This document shows, one piece after another, positions 9,746 through 17,640 of a stretch of 27,965 nucleotides of DNA. A program made the position numbers and the translations under genes. The DNA comes from Stentor coeruleus (lineage: Eukaryota; Ciliophora; Heterotrichea; Heterotrichida; Stentoridae): assembly GCA_001970955.1 (NCBI GenBank), contig MPUH01000968.1:1-27965 (forward strand), read 5' to 3'. The notes under the pieces were generated by a model, which made no database searches, was not told where the DNA came from, and was given only the letters and a program-made list of their open reading frames with translations. The first letter of the stretch is position 1. Each line of letters opens with the position of its first letter.

Positions 9746-10173
9746 ATCATCCCAAGAATTATATGGAAAATTATTTTAATAGCAACTATATAGATAAGTA
9801 ACTCGGATCGATATGAAAAATTACTGAGCAATTTAACTTAGGCAGCACAAACGAGAAAGTGTGATAATATCAGCGTATAACTATAATATAGTGAGTATAT
9901 CAATAATTTACTGTGGTTTAAAGAGTTATGAATAATTATTGTTTTTAGTTATACGTAAAATGCTTGATGAATAAGAGTAAGGAATAGAATATCTAAAATC
10001 AAAAATGATTTTATTTTCCTATCACAATATCACTTTTTTAATAACTCTTAAACAATTCCTAGAATGAGTTTTATCATTTTTATCCAAAAAAAGCATATAA
10101 TAAATCAATAGCATATTTAGACTATAATAAACTTTCCTATTAGATTAATAATAATTATTGTAATAAAATTAAA

Positions 10174-10842
10174 ATGTATGAGAATTTAACTACAGGTGGA
10201 AAAGGGTATACAGAAAGTGGTGATGTTAGAGTCAGAGCAAAAATAGAAGGAAAATCTTTAACGTTAAAGAAATGCCGATATGCCAGATATAATCATGTAA
10301 TAAAACAATACAATAAAGAGTGCAACAGAATCCAAGATATTTACTTAAATGAAATCCCTTCATGGTGGTTCATGGACCTAAGAAAGACTTGGACTATATG
10401 TTTATCATTACTATTATGTCTAATCTTTAGCCCAATCATGCTATTTTTCACCATTTGCAGACTCATATCTTTGATTAAAGCAAAATATGTTGTAGAAGAA
10501 AACATTAGTAAAATTTCCCAAGACCCTTTTAAAAACATGATATACCACAGAGATTTACAAGGGAGAATAAACGAATATTTCACTTTGACAAATGAAAAAC
10601 TCATGCAAACCTTTTATTCATTTCAATATGTTGATGAAATTATGGCTGAAATTACTAAAAGGTTTGAATTTAGATTAAGTAAAGGTGAGACTATAACTAT
10701 TATGTTGTATACTAAAACCTTTGAAGATAATTGGAAAAATGTGTTGGATAATTATTCTATGTCGATATGCTTGACATGTTTTATGATTGGTTTGTGCTTG
10801 GTGAGTTTAAGTGTTGTGGTTGTTGTAGTTTTATTGATTTAG
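10174..10842 (+). CDS. Two-TM membrane protein, 222 aa
   Basis: An uninterrupted ORF from ATG to TAG. A hydrophilic N-terminus (1-68) precedes a long hydrophobic segment at about 73-101. A soluble stretch of about 90 residues (102-195) with mixed charge follows, then a second membrane segment at about 196-222 that ends in a run of six Val and reaches the last residue. The likely topology is a hairpin with both ends on the same side and a middle domain facing the other side. I recognise no family. The 3' flank (10861-10980) is G-rich and C-poor, as at other plus-strand genes. About 330 bp of AT-rich DNA lies between it and the end of the transposase remnant. Confidence 0.75.
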   Translation: MYENLTTGGKGYTESGDVRVRAKIEGKSLTLKKCRYARYNHVIKQYNKECNRIQDIYLNEIPSWWFMDLRKTWTICLSLLLCLIFSPIMLFFTICRLISLIKAKYVVEENISKISQDPFKNMIYHRDLQGRINEYFTLTNEKLMQTFYSFQYVDEIMAEITKRFEFRLSKGETITIMLYTKTFEDNWKNVLDNYSMSICLTCFMIGLCLVSLSVVVVVVLLI

Positions 10843-11479
10843 ATTTATTAATAAGAGAAATTTAGTTTTAAGGTGTGGAATTAAGATAGTCTTTGAAAAT
10901 AAAGTTGTATGGATTTTATGATGAGAGTTGTGCAGAGGTGCTTTTTTGGGTAATTAAACTTAGGGATGTTAGAAAGTCGAAACATGGTAGAATATATGGT
11001 ATTATAAATATGGATTAGAGTTAACATTTTTAGAAGGTGATAGTATTATTATTGGGTAATAAATAAAAAAGTAGTTACTTTGCGGAATTTATTTATTTGG
11101 TCAGATTATACACAGAATGCACATACTATATTTGAGATAACTATTAGGGATATTTGATGCTAAATATGTATTCAATAAATTCCTAACTAGATTGTTTAGA
11201 AGCAGGGTAAATCCTAAATGCTTTATAAAATTTTATAATATTTCTAGTTTAAACTCTTATAATTTCTCATAAACTCTCAAATTTCTAATACTACCTTAAA
11301 TAAAACATAAAGTATCCTTTAAAAAATATATAACAGCTTTAAACAGCAACAATTTCCTATATACAAATTCAATAGAGTCACTTTACAAAACTATAATTCT
11401 GCAGGCCTTTTTGCCAACTCTTATTAAAACACATAATTCATAAAGAAAAAAATACTTCATATTGTAAATTTTAAAAGCC
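10843..11479. other. Intergenic flanks with a skew switch
   Basis: The first 250-300 bases are G-rich and C-poor (3' flank of the gene before) and the last 250 are C-rich and G-poor (5' flank of the gene after). No ORF of note. Confidence 0.6.
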
Positions 11480-11836
11480 ATGATAGATAATCTTGAAAGT
11501 ACTATTCAAATCCTCACACAATTGGAAATTGATTTTGAAGAACCAGATTTTTTATATGAAATCAAAATGCTCCTAAACTCTAGCCTTCTTTTTACTGACC
11601 AAAGTGAATAAACAGACAAATGCTATGAAATATATCTAAAATTTGCTAATAAAATAGGATTAAAGCTTGAAACTTTAAATAAACAAAATTTGACTGAAGA
11701 AATTAGCTATGAATACTGCAAAGAGGTTTATGATAAAGACCCACTTGCATTAAAATGTTTTGAATATATATTAGCTGCTAGTGATTATGATAATTTTTTG
11801 GAAATGATAATGAAAAGAAAGAATTTACAAGAATGA
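11480..11836 (+). CDS. ARL2BP/BART-domain protein with one in-frame TAA
   Basis: Reading from ATG at 11480, 119 codons run to TGA at 11834-11836, directly followed by TAA. One TAA lies inside, at codon 44 (11609-11611). The product matches the BART domain of ARL2BP and CFAP36, binding partners of the small GTPases ARL2/ARL3 with roles at cilia. The conserved stretch F-x-D-x-E-E-N-K-L-x-Y-T-x-I-H-x-x-Y of the family aligns without gaps to FTDQSE, stop, TDKCYEIYLKF; the stop falls on the Asn of EEN. The end, FEYILAASDYDNFLEMI, matches the family's FDMLLTFTDFLAFKEMF. No 15- or 16-base GT-AG intron removes the stop; only a 12-base GT-AG segment (11604-11615) could, and it would shorten the aligned region. 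The flanking skew fits a plus-strand gene. It could be a recent pseudogene, a readthrough gene or a sequence error. Confidence 0.7.
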
Positions 11837-12120
11837 TAAAATGATCAAGGTTAATAAAGTGTTAAAATAATTATTAGAATAAAAAATATTTGTGTGGGAT
11901 GTATATAATTAAAGATTATAAGGTTATCTTGAACTTAATTGTGGAAAAACCTCTCTTAACTATAGTGTTTTTAACCATGATTTGATATATAAATAAATTA
12001 GGATTGTAAAGTAAGAGAGAGAAAAAAATATTGAATAGATAAGACTATAAGTACTTGATGTATGTCCATGAATGATAAATTTCAATTATTTAAGATAATA
12101 TATTTTCTGTTAGAAATGAT
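11837..12120. other. G-rich 3' flank of the BART gene
   Basis: G-rich, C-poor noncoding DNA matching the 3' flank of a plus-strand gene. A gene-like frame through 11925-12120 has stops about every nine codons, which is chance level. Confidence 0.5.
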
Positions 12121-12260
12121 TTTTGGCGCCCGAAAGGAAAAAAGCACATAGTTTGTCCAGGAGAGTTATTAAGTTTAGAGGAAATTTTAGACAGGAGCTG
12201 GACAATCCTCAGTCTATATGATGAAATTTAGCAGAGTTAATTCTTGTTTGGTGCGCAAAA
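12121..12260 (+). ncRNA. Candidate structured RNA island (strand uncertain)
   Basis: A short island near 40% G+C in DNA near 20%. ttgtccag at 12153-12160 is perfectly complementary to ctggacaa at 12198-12205. The second arm is the loop of another hairpin: tagac-agga (12188-12196) pairs with tcct (12206-12209) and gtcta (12212-12216), with a two-base bulge. The A-B-A'-B' order is that of a pseudoknot, but there is no linker between A' and B', so the two stems may instead be alternatives. All three frames have some gene-like stretches, so a decayed gene is also possible. No known RNA family (U1-U6, SRP, RNase P, telomerase template) was recognised. Confidence 0.3.
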
Positions 12261-12397
12261 TTATTTAATTCAAAATGATCTCCTAAAAAAAATAATATTC
12301 TGATATCAAAAATCATACAGTTAAATCCTTTTTGTGCATATATAATTTTATTAATAAGATGTACTATGCCAAAAAATAACTAGGTAATATAAAAGAT

Positions 12398-12685
12398 ATG
12401 GGGTGTAATATATCTTGCTTTGACCCAGAGTATTTAAATCAACCACTTGAGGTAAGATTTGATGACAAAACAATCAGATTTGAAAAAAGGCCTAGAGACC
12501 TACGAACATTATATGAAAAATTGCCTGAGACTCAAGAAACAATGATAGCTAAAAGCACAGTTTTTGAGTACAGTGGCAATGAGGGTGTTAAGCAGCTTAC
12601 AAATGATGTATACCTACATGAAGCTTATATAACTCACAGTGACAAAAAACTTGTTATAGGAGCAAGACAAAGACTTAATAGTTAA
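12398..12685 (+). CDS. Small acylated protein, 95 aa
   Basis: Starts MGCNISCF, a strong N-myristoylation signal (Gly2, Ser6) with Cys3 and Cys7 available for palmitoylation, so the mature protein should sit on a membrane. The rest is soluble and charged with no membrane segment. It is compact and evenly composed (beta-like VRFDDKTIRFEKR at about 19-31, then VFEYSGNEG and KKLVIGARQRL near the end), so it reads as a small folded domain. The family is unknown. The stop is TAA. The ATG is preceded by AT-rich DNA with several upstream stops, so there is no longer start. Its nearest upstream neighbour is the GC-rich candidate RNA island, whose 3' limit is about 140 bp away. Confidence 0.75.
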   Translation: MGCNISCFDPEYLNQPLEVRFDDKTIRFEKRPRDLRTLYEKLPETQETMIAKSTVFEYSGNEGVKQLTNDVYLHEAYITHSDKKLVIGARQRLNS

Positions 12686-13307
12686 TTCTGTAAACTGTGA
12701 ATATAATAATTACCTTTTAATTCCCTATATTCTTATTTCCATATTTTTGTTTGTCGAAAAGTCGATTTTCTTGTTCTGCCAATATAGTATATATTATAAA
12801 TAAAATTAGTTGACTTGACTTTGTTTGATGCTGTAAAAATGATCGCTATTGGCAATTATATGAAGTGAAAGGAATGTTTTAGTATTAGTATGTTTGAATA
12901 TATTAAAGGCAAGCTAATAATAATTTACAATAAAATATATGCTTATTTATCTATAGTTTTTAAGTTAATTTAGCTTCTAATTAGGATTCATCGTAAAAAA
13001 CATACTGTTTTATTTATTATTTTATAGTCATTTTAGATCTAATTACTTCACAAAAAAATTTTACACTATTTAAGCATTCGATACTAATATATTTAATTCA
13101 AAAAGCTATTAGTCTTCTAAACTCCTATACAAAAAATCATTCTCCATAAAATCTAAGATATAAAATACTGCAATCCAAAACTGTCTCCATCACATAATCT
13201 ACCAAAATCACCTTATCATAAATAAAATTCCTACAAAAAATATGATAATTTTCCAATCAGCCTGCAAAATCATACTAAATTTCTCTGAAAATTTATTAAG
13301 TAAATTA
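12686..13307. other. AT-rich gap between convergent genes
   Basis: No ORF. The right part (13120-13300) is C-rich and G-poor on the plus strand, as expected for the 3' flank of the minus-strand gene to the right. Confidence 0.6.
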
Positions 13308-13943
13308 TTAAGCCGCTTCTTTAATTGGAGTAAGTTCACTACTTGACACTAAATTCAATTCAGTTTCCTCTTTACTTTTTGGACCTTTAGCTGATTTATT
13401 GATTTTAGGTGTTAAATTACCAGCTTGTGAAGGTGTTTTACTTGAGTTTATAGTTACTGATGTATTTAATGACTTACCTTGAGACTTCACAGCTTTTTGT
13501 ATTCTGTCTTGAAAATTTTTCTTTGATATTCTATCTCGATATTCTGAAAGGATTTCATAGTCTTTAATCATTTTATTTAATGACAGTTCGGAATTGTTGA
13601 TAGTTAGCTTGTTGACTAAGTGCATGTTTTCTTTAATGATTCGCTGCTCTTCTTGCCTTTTGTATTTGGAATTTAGGCATTTTTGGGCTGATATAAGGGC
13701 ATTTGGAACTGGCATTTGATTCTTCCTTTCTGATATATATATAAGTTTTTCGTATAGGATTTGATTTTCTCGAGATATTTCTATTGATCTTTCAAGATTA
13801 GATTTGCGTCCAGCAGGAGGTGGATTCAAAGATGTATTTAAAACTTTGAAATCTCTTTTCTTTATTTTTTCAAGTTTCTGTTTATGAATCTTCTTAGAAA
13901 TTTCTCTTTCCCAGATTGCAGCAAGACTTTCATGATTCTTCAT
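13308..13943 (-). CDS. CFAP97/Hemingway-like protein
   Basis: A 211-residue basic protein. The N-terminal part resembles the KIAA1430/CFAP97 (Hemingway) homology region: a short helix (WEREISKKIHKQKLEKIKKR, about 11-30), then SLNPPPAGRKSNLERSIEIS (38-57) and RENQILYEKLIYI (58-70). The family has SLN, a basic stretch and E-x-x-R-x-x-x-E-N-x-x-I. Such proteins are linked to ciliary or flagellar axonemes in animals. The C-terminal 60 residues are Ser/Thr/Lys-rich and likely disordered. It has no Cys-rich or membrane features. The stop is TAA. The assignment rests on a short motif, so it is moderate; an unrelated coiled-coil axonemal protein is possible. Confidence 0.6.
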   Translation of the reverse strand: MKNHESLAAIWEREISKKIHKQKLEKIKKRDFKVLNTSLNPPPAGRKSNLERSIEISRENQILYEKLIYISERKNQMPVPNALISAQKCLNSKYKRQEEQRIIKENMHLVNKLTINNSELSLNKMIKDYEILSEYRDRISKKNFQDRIQKAVKSQGKSLNTSVTINSSKTPSQAGNLTPKINKSAKGPKSKEETELNLVSSSELTPIKEAA

Positions 13944-14496
13944 TTTGATATTTTATACTAAAAAATTAAATTCTGTATTCAAATAATTAAATACTTATTT
14001 TAACACTTAAATATACTAATATCATTTGTTTATCTTTATAATTATTATACTTGAAAATATACTTTTTAAACTAAAAGGTAAAACTATACTAACAAATTTT
14101 GGTTAATTTCGGATTATATTTATGAAATTATATGCTTTTGTATGCCATTCACAGACGATTATATTTTCTATCATTAATCAAATGAAATTATTATTTTAGA
14201 ACAAGTGTTACAGAAATGTATAAAAATCTGATATATCATAAAGGAAATCAAGCTGCCTACAATGAAATCTTGGATATGGAAATTTACATGTCTGATCTTT
14301 AAAAATATATGATTAGTTTAGTTAGTATATAGATATAATCCTCATTATTCTCCAGCATAATAATTTCAATTTATAGCACAGGATTTTCCTCACACTACAT
14401 AGTATTTCAATCAATTTTTTTAGGATTAAATCTCTATCATATTACTTAGTTTTTATCAATCTTGTTCATAATTTATCAATAATATACAATTAAAAT
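13944..14496. other. Intergenic region between divergent genes
   Basis: About 550 bp of AT-rich DNA shared by a minus-strand and a plus-strand gene, so it should hold both promoters. The last 150 bases are C-rich, the 5' flank pattern. No ORF or repeat seen. Confidence 0.5.
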
Positions 14497-15930
14497 ATGG
14501 GCTGCTCAGTATCCAAAAGCCATAATCAGAATCCTCAAGTCTTCACAGTGTCTCAAACTAACTTTGTCCACGATAATTCTCATGAACTTTTTAATTCATA
14601 CAGCATTAACTCTGTTATAGAAGAAGATCTTTATGGGAAAGTTTATCTTGTTACTCATAAGACATCAAACCAACAAAGTGCTATGAAGATAATCAAAAAG
14701 CGTTCAATAAAAAACACTAAGCTTAGATTCAAGCTTATAAATCATATTTCAGCGTTAAAACGGCTTGAACATCCTAGTATCGGCAAAATTAACGATTTTT
14801 TTGATGACGAAAGCAGCTATTACATAGTAACAGACTATATCCCTGATGGCCAGATACTTGATTTTATAGCCAAAACTAATACTTTATCAGAAAAACATGT
14901 AGCAAATTACATTAAACAAATCCTAGAACTCATATCTTTTTTGCATTCAAAGAACATAATCCACAAAGATCTAAACTTTGAAAACCTGAAAATACAATCA
15001 TCTAATTCAGAGCCCCATATAAAACTCATTGACTATGGAACTTCAGTTATAAGAAATCCATTACAGTCTTTAAAAAACACTAAAGCAACTCTTTCTTATT
15101 TATCCCCTGAAGCTTTAGATAATAACTATACAGAAAAACACGATATATGGTCTATTGGAATTATTATGCATATACTTTTATCAGGAAAAATACCATTTGA
15201 TAACTTAAATGAAAATGAGACTATAAATAAAATACGTAATGGTAGATATGATATCAAAGGACCTGAGTGGGATTGCGTTAGTCCTTATGCTGTAGATTTG
15301 ATAAGAAAACTTCTAGAGCCCAAACCAGAATTTCGTATAACAGTTCAAAAGGCTTTAAACCATAAATGGTTTAATGTACAAAATATAGAAAAAACTCAGT
15401 CAAAAAACCTTGAAATAGCTTTAAACAATCTTCAGAATTTAAATTGTGATTATAAGCTCCAGAAAGCACTTATGAATTTTGTCGCTAATAATTTTATGAT
15501 TCAAGAAGAAAAAGCTGAATTAGAACAAGAACTAAAGCTCAATGATAAAACTGGTAATGAAAAACTCACTTACAATAACATATTAAATGCTTGTAATAAG
15601 ATCCTTGGTGAAAACATGCAAAAAGATTATACAAAACACATTCTTAAGGGCATTGAAAAAGACCCAGATGGACTTATTAACTATAACGCTTTCCTTACAG
15701 CTTTCTTTTCCAATGAGAAAACTATAAACGAAAGAATATTTGAATCTACAACAAACTCTATTCACTATAAAAATCCTCTAATCATAGCATGCGACAACAT
15801 AAAAATCATCCTCAACGCCCTTGAAACTGAAGAAGCCATAACAAATAAAATCATAAACGAAATCAATAACAACAGCCAAGAAGGTATAAATTTCAATGAC
15901 TTCCAAAGAATACTTAATATCTGTTTATAG
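14497..15930 (+). CDS. Degenerate CDPK-like protein kinase, acylated
   Basis: A 477-residue protein with an N-terminal acylation signal (MGCSVSKS), a kinase domain (about 36-293) and a C-terminal EF-hand-like region (about 335-475), the CDPK layout. ATP Lys64 (AMKII) is present. The Gly-rich loop is IEEDLYGKV (41-49), with the first two Gly replaced by Glu42 and Asp44. The catalytic loop is HKDLNFEN (156-163): Asp158 and Asn163 kept, Arg to Lys, and the usual Lys after Leu is Asn160. DFG is DYG (179-181) and APE is SPE (203-205). The Ca2+ loops are poor: 360-371 lacks the central Gly and final Glu, 397-408 begins with Glu and ends with Ala, and 457-468 is Asn-rich. It may bind ATP weakly and respond poorly to Ca2+. 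It ends 22 bp from the stop of the convergent neighbour. Confidence 0.9.
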   Translation: MGCSVSKSHNQNPQVFTVSQTNFVHDNSHELFNSYSINSVIEEDLYGKVYLVTHKTSNQQSAMKIIKKRSIKNTKLRFKLINHISALKRLEHPSIGKINDFFDDESSYYIVTDYIPDGQILDFIAKTNTLSEKHVANYIKQILELISFLHSKNIIHKDLNFENLKIQSSNSEPHIKLIDYGTSVIRNPLQSLKNTKATLSYLSPEALDNNYTEKHDIWSIGIIMHILLSGKIPFDNLNENETINKIRNGRYDIKGPEWDCVSPYAVDLIRKLLEPKPEFRITVQKALNHKWFNVQNIEKTQSKNLEIALNNLQNLNCDYKLQKALMNFVANNFMIQEEKAELEQELKLNDKTGNEKLTYNNILNACNKILGENMQKDYTKHILKGIEKDPDGLINYNAFLTAFFSNEKTINERIFESTTNSIHYKNPLIIACDNIKIILNALETEEAITNKIINEINNNSQEGINFNDFQRILNICL

Positions 15931-15952
15931 CTTAAAATTTAATAGTAAAAGA

Positions 15953-16495
15953 TTACTTATTCCTTAGTTGGGCATACTTAGAGTTCATCTCTTCTCGTCT
16001 TTTATCAGTCTTCGGGGTAACCTCAGGCATATTAATAAGTTTTCTCTTTGGGTCATGGTCATTATAAAAATTAGCCCATTTGATTGAATTCCTATACCAA
16101 AGTCCTAAGACAAAAGCTCCAATCATTACTGCACAAGCTCCAACAAGGCTGTATCTTACAGCATTGGCATTGCTTTCACCAATTGAGTTTGAGAAATCTG
16201 AATAAACAATAATGCCGATTGTAATCCCAACCATAGCTAAAGTTGTTAGAAGTAACAAAAGACAATAAAAAGTCATCCCACCTTGTGAAAATCGGCTTTT
16301 ATGTCCTATTATTGATACTATTATTATGCCAAGACCTAAACCTATAAATGATCCATTATACCAGTTGAATGAACTATCATCAATACAGACATAGATACCA
16401 GCAGCAATAACTCCAAGACCGATAACTATTAAGAACAAATTTACAAATCGGAACATACAAAGAATGCACTTGTTACCTTGAACTCTCTCTTCCAT
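15953..16495 (-). CDS. Four-TM membrane protein, tetraspanin-like topology
   Basis: A 180-residue protein with four hydrophobic segments at about 15-37, 48-64, 74-98 and 114-134, a short charged N-terminus and a basic, hydrophilic C-tail (135-180). The first segment (RFVNLFLIVIGLGVIAAGIY) resembles TM1 of tetraspanins. However, the loop between segments 3 and 4 is only about 15 residues and has no CCG motif, so it is not a classical tetraspanin. Cys10 and Cys13 just before TM1 could be palmitoylated. The exact role is unknown. The stop codons of this gene and the converging kinase gene are 22 bp apart, leaving almost no room for separate 3' ends. The DNA upstream (16560-16740) is G-rich on plus, so C-rich on the sense strand. 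Confidence 0.85.
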   Translation of the reverse strand: MEERVQGNKCILCMFRFVNLFLIVIGLGVIAAGIYVCIDDSSFNWYNGSFIGLGLGIIIVSIIGHKSRFSQGGMTFYCLLLLLTTLAMVGITIGIIVYSDFSNSIGESNANAVRYSLVGACAVMIGAFVLGLWYRNSIKWANFYNDHDPKRKLINMPEVTPKTDKRREEMNSKYAQLRNK

Positions 16496-17640
16496 ATTTA
16501 CAACAACTAGATATTTATTTTCCTACAGTGGATATTGAGCTTTGTCTAGAGATAGAAGAAAAATCAGCAGATTTAGAATGGCAAGTTTGAAGATAGGGTT
16601 TGGGTATTGAAGGATAATATAATAAAAGGATTTTTTTATATGAATATGCTGATTTATGATTTTTTAAATGATGCTTAATTGATTTTTGATGTGAAATGTG
16701 ATGATAAGAATATATATGAGGGTTACAGTTAAAGGTGGAAAGTTAAATTTAATTTTGTAAAAAAAAAAAATTTGGATAAAATTTTTGGAAAATGATTTTT
16801 ATTATTTGCTTGCAGGATTATGAATAATGATAAGGTGGAAGTTAAGAATTTCTATGTATAATGTGAGGTATTACAACTGAGTCGAAAATTTTAAAAGAAA
16901 AGAAAATGTAAAAGTAAAGAATATATGCTTGACAAGCTATTTCAAAGATGATATTTAATTGTTTTAAGGTCTTTAGGATATTAATTTAGTTTATAGCTTA
17001 AATTTTGGTAAATACAAGTGATGATAATCTCAAAAAATATAGAGCTTAGAAAATCNTGCACGCTTAATATTCAATAAATATAGAGCTTAGAAAATCATTA
17101 CACGTAAATTACCAGAATATATAATAAATTAAAATTCCAGCATTTACTATTTTTAGTAGGAATCTATGTGAGTAAGAGATTAAAATCAACAGTTATCTAG
17201 TTAAAAGCATCAGAATTAAGGTAGTTAAGATTAGTCAAATTATAATACTGATTGTTTCTGCTCAGTTGATGCAATAAATTTAACAGCAAAAAGAGTTCCA
17301 CCTCAAGCTTGATATGCTCATTTCAACCCCATCAAAATCTTGATAATCAGAGATTTCAATCAAATTAAAAGTCATTTGATCAACTTAAGCAAAGAAAAAT
17401 AATAACAGCAATTATATACACTTAATCATTTTGATTCACAAAACTTCATTCTAGTGTAAAAACTCTAAATATTAGAGCTTAGTTACTCTAGTAAAGCATA
17501 CTATAAAATAATACAAATTTCTATACTAAACTATAAATTCTCATATTTATCCGCACATAGAACCTTAAATCAGATATTAACTTCTTTGTATTTAATAAAT
17601 AATTTTTAATTTCCAATATAAAGAAAAGAAAACTTAATCA
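16496..17640. other. Intergenic DNA between divergent genes
   Basis: The left 400 bases are G-rich on plus (5' flank of the minus-strand gene) and the right 250 are C-rich (5' flank of the K+ channel gene). An A/T homopolymer region lies near 16750-16770. A join duplication sits near 17056. No ORF above chance. Confidence 0.55.
17035..17096. repeat. 21-bp duplication around an N
   Basis: Bases 17035-17055 and 17076-17096 are identical, with an N at 17056 and 19 further bases between. This is probably another imperfect contig join. Confidence 0.75.

Larger units (their letters stand above)
8600..9760 (-). pseudogene. Decayed pogo/Tigger-type (DDE_1) transposase
   Basis: On the minus strand, motifs of the DDE_1 transposase family appear in order, broken by many stops and frame changes. 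SENIFNTDETDL gives the first catalytic Asp at 9600-9602. It is followed by a KIKDHIVAIF...TNRSD block (family: K-x-R-I-T-V-L-L-x-A-N), KYFRGIK, SSDIFIGFLDNF (family: TSDIFxxWLxxF), and LLLLDNA with the second Asp at 9135-9137. QPYDCGITKAFKFHY (family: QPLDxGIIxxFKxxYR) holds the third Asp at 9035-9037. The C-terminal ISLRDSEYLIIEA then a TGA sits where the family has AW. Stops fall at positions that are Leu, Arg or Trp in relatives, so this is decay rather than a simple code change. The N-terminal DNA-binding part is not clearly readable and no terminal repeats were found. Two join duplications interrupt it. Confidence 0.8.

Noticed and set aside
8600..9760. Reading the transposase stops as Gln or Trp codons of a variant code
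   Set aside because: Stops align with Leu, Arg and other residues of the family as well as Trp, and there are frameshifts, so decay explains it better.
8518..10135. Possible terminal inverted repeat (aaagttta at 8518 and its complement near 10128-10135)
   Set aside because: Only eight AT-rich bases match and no TA duplication is evident.
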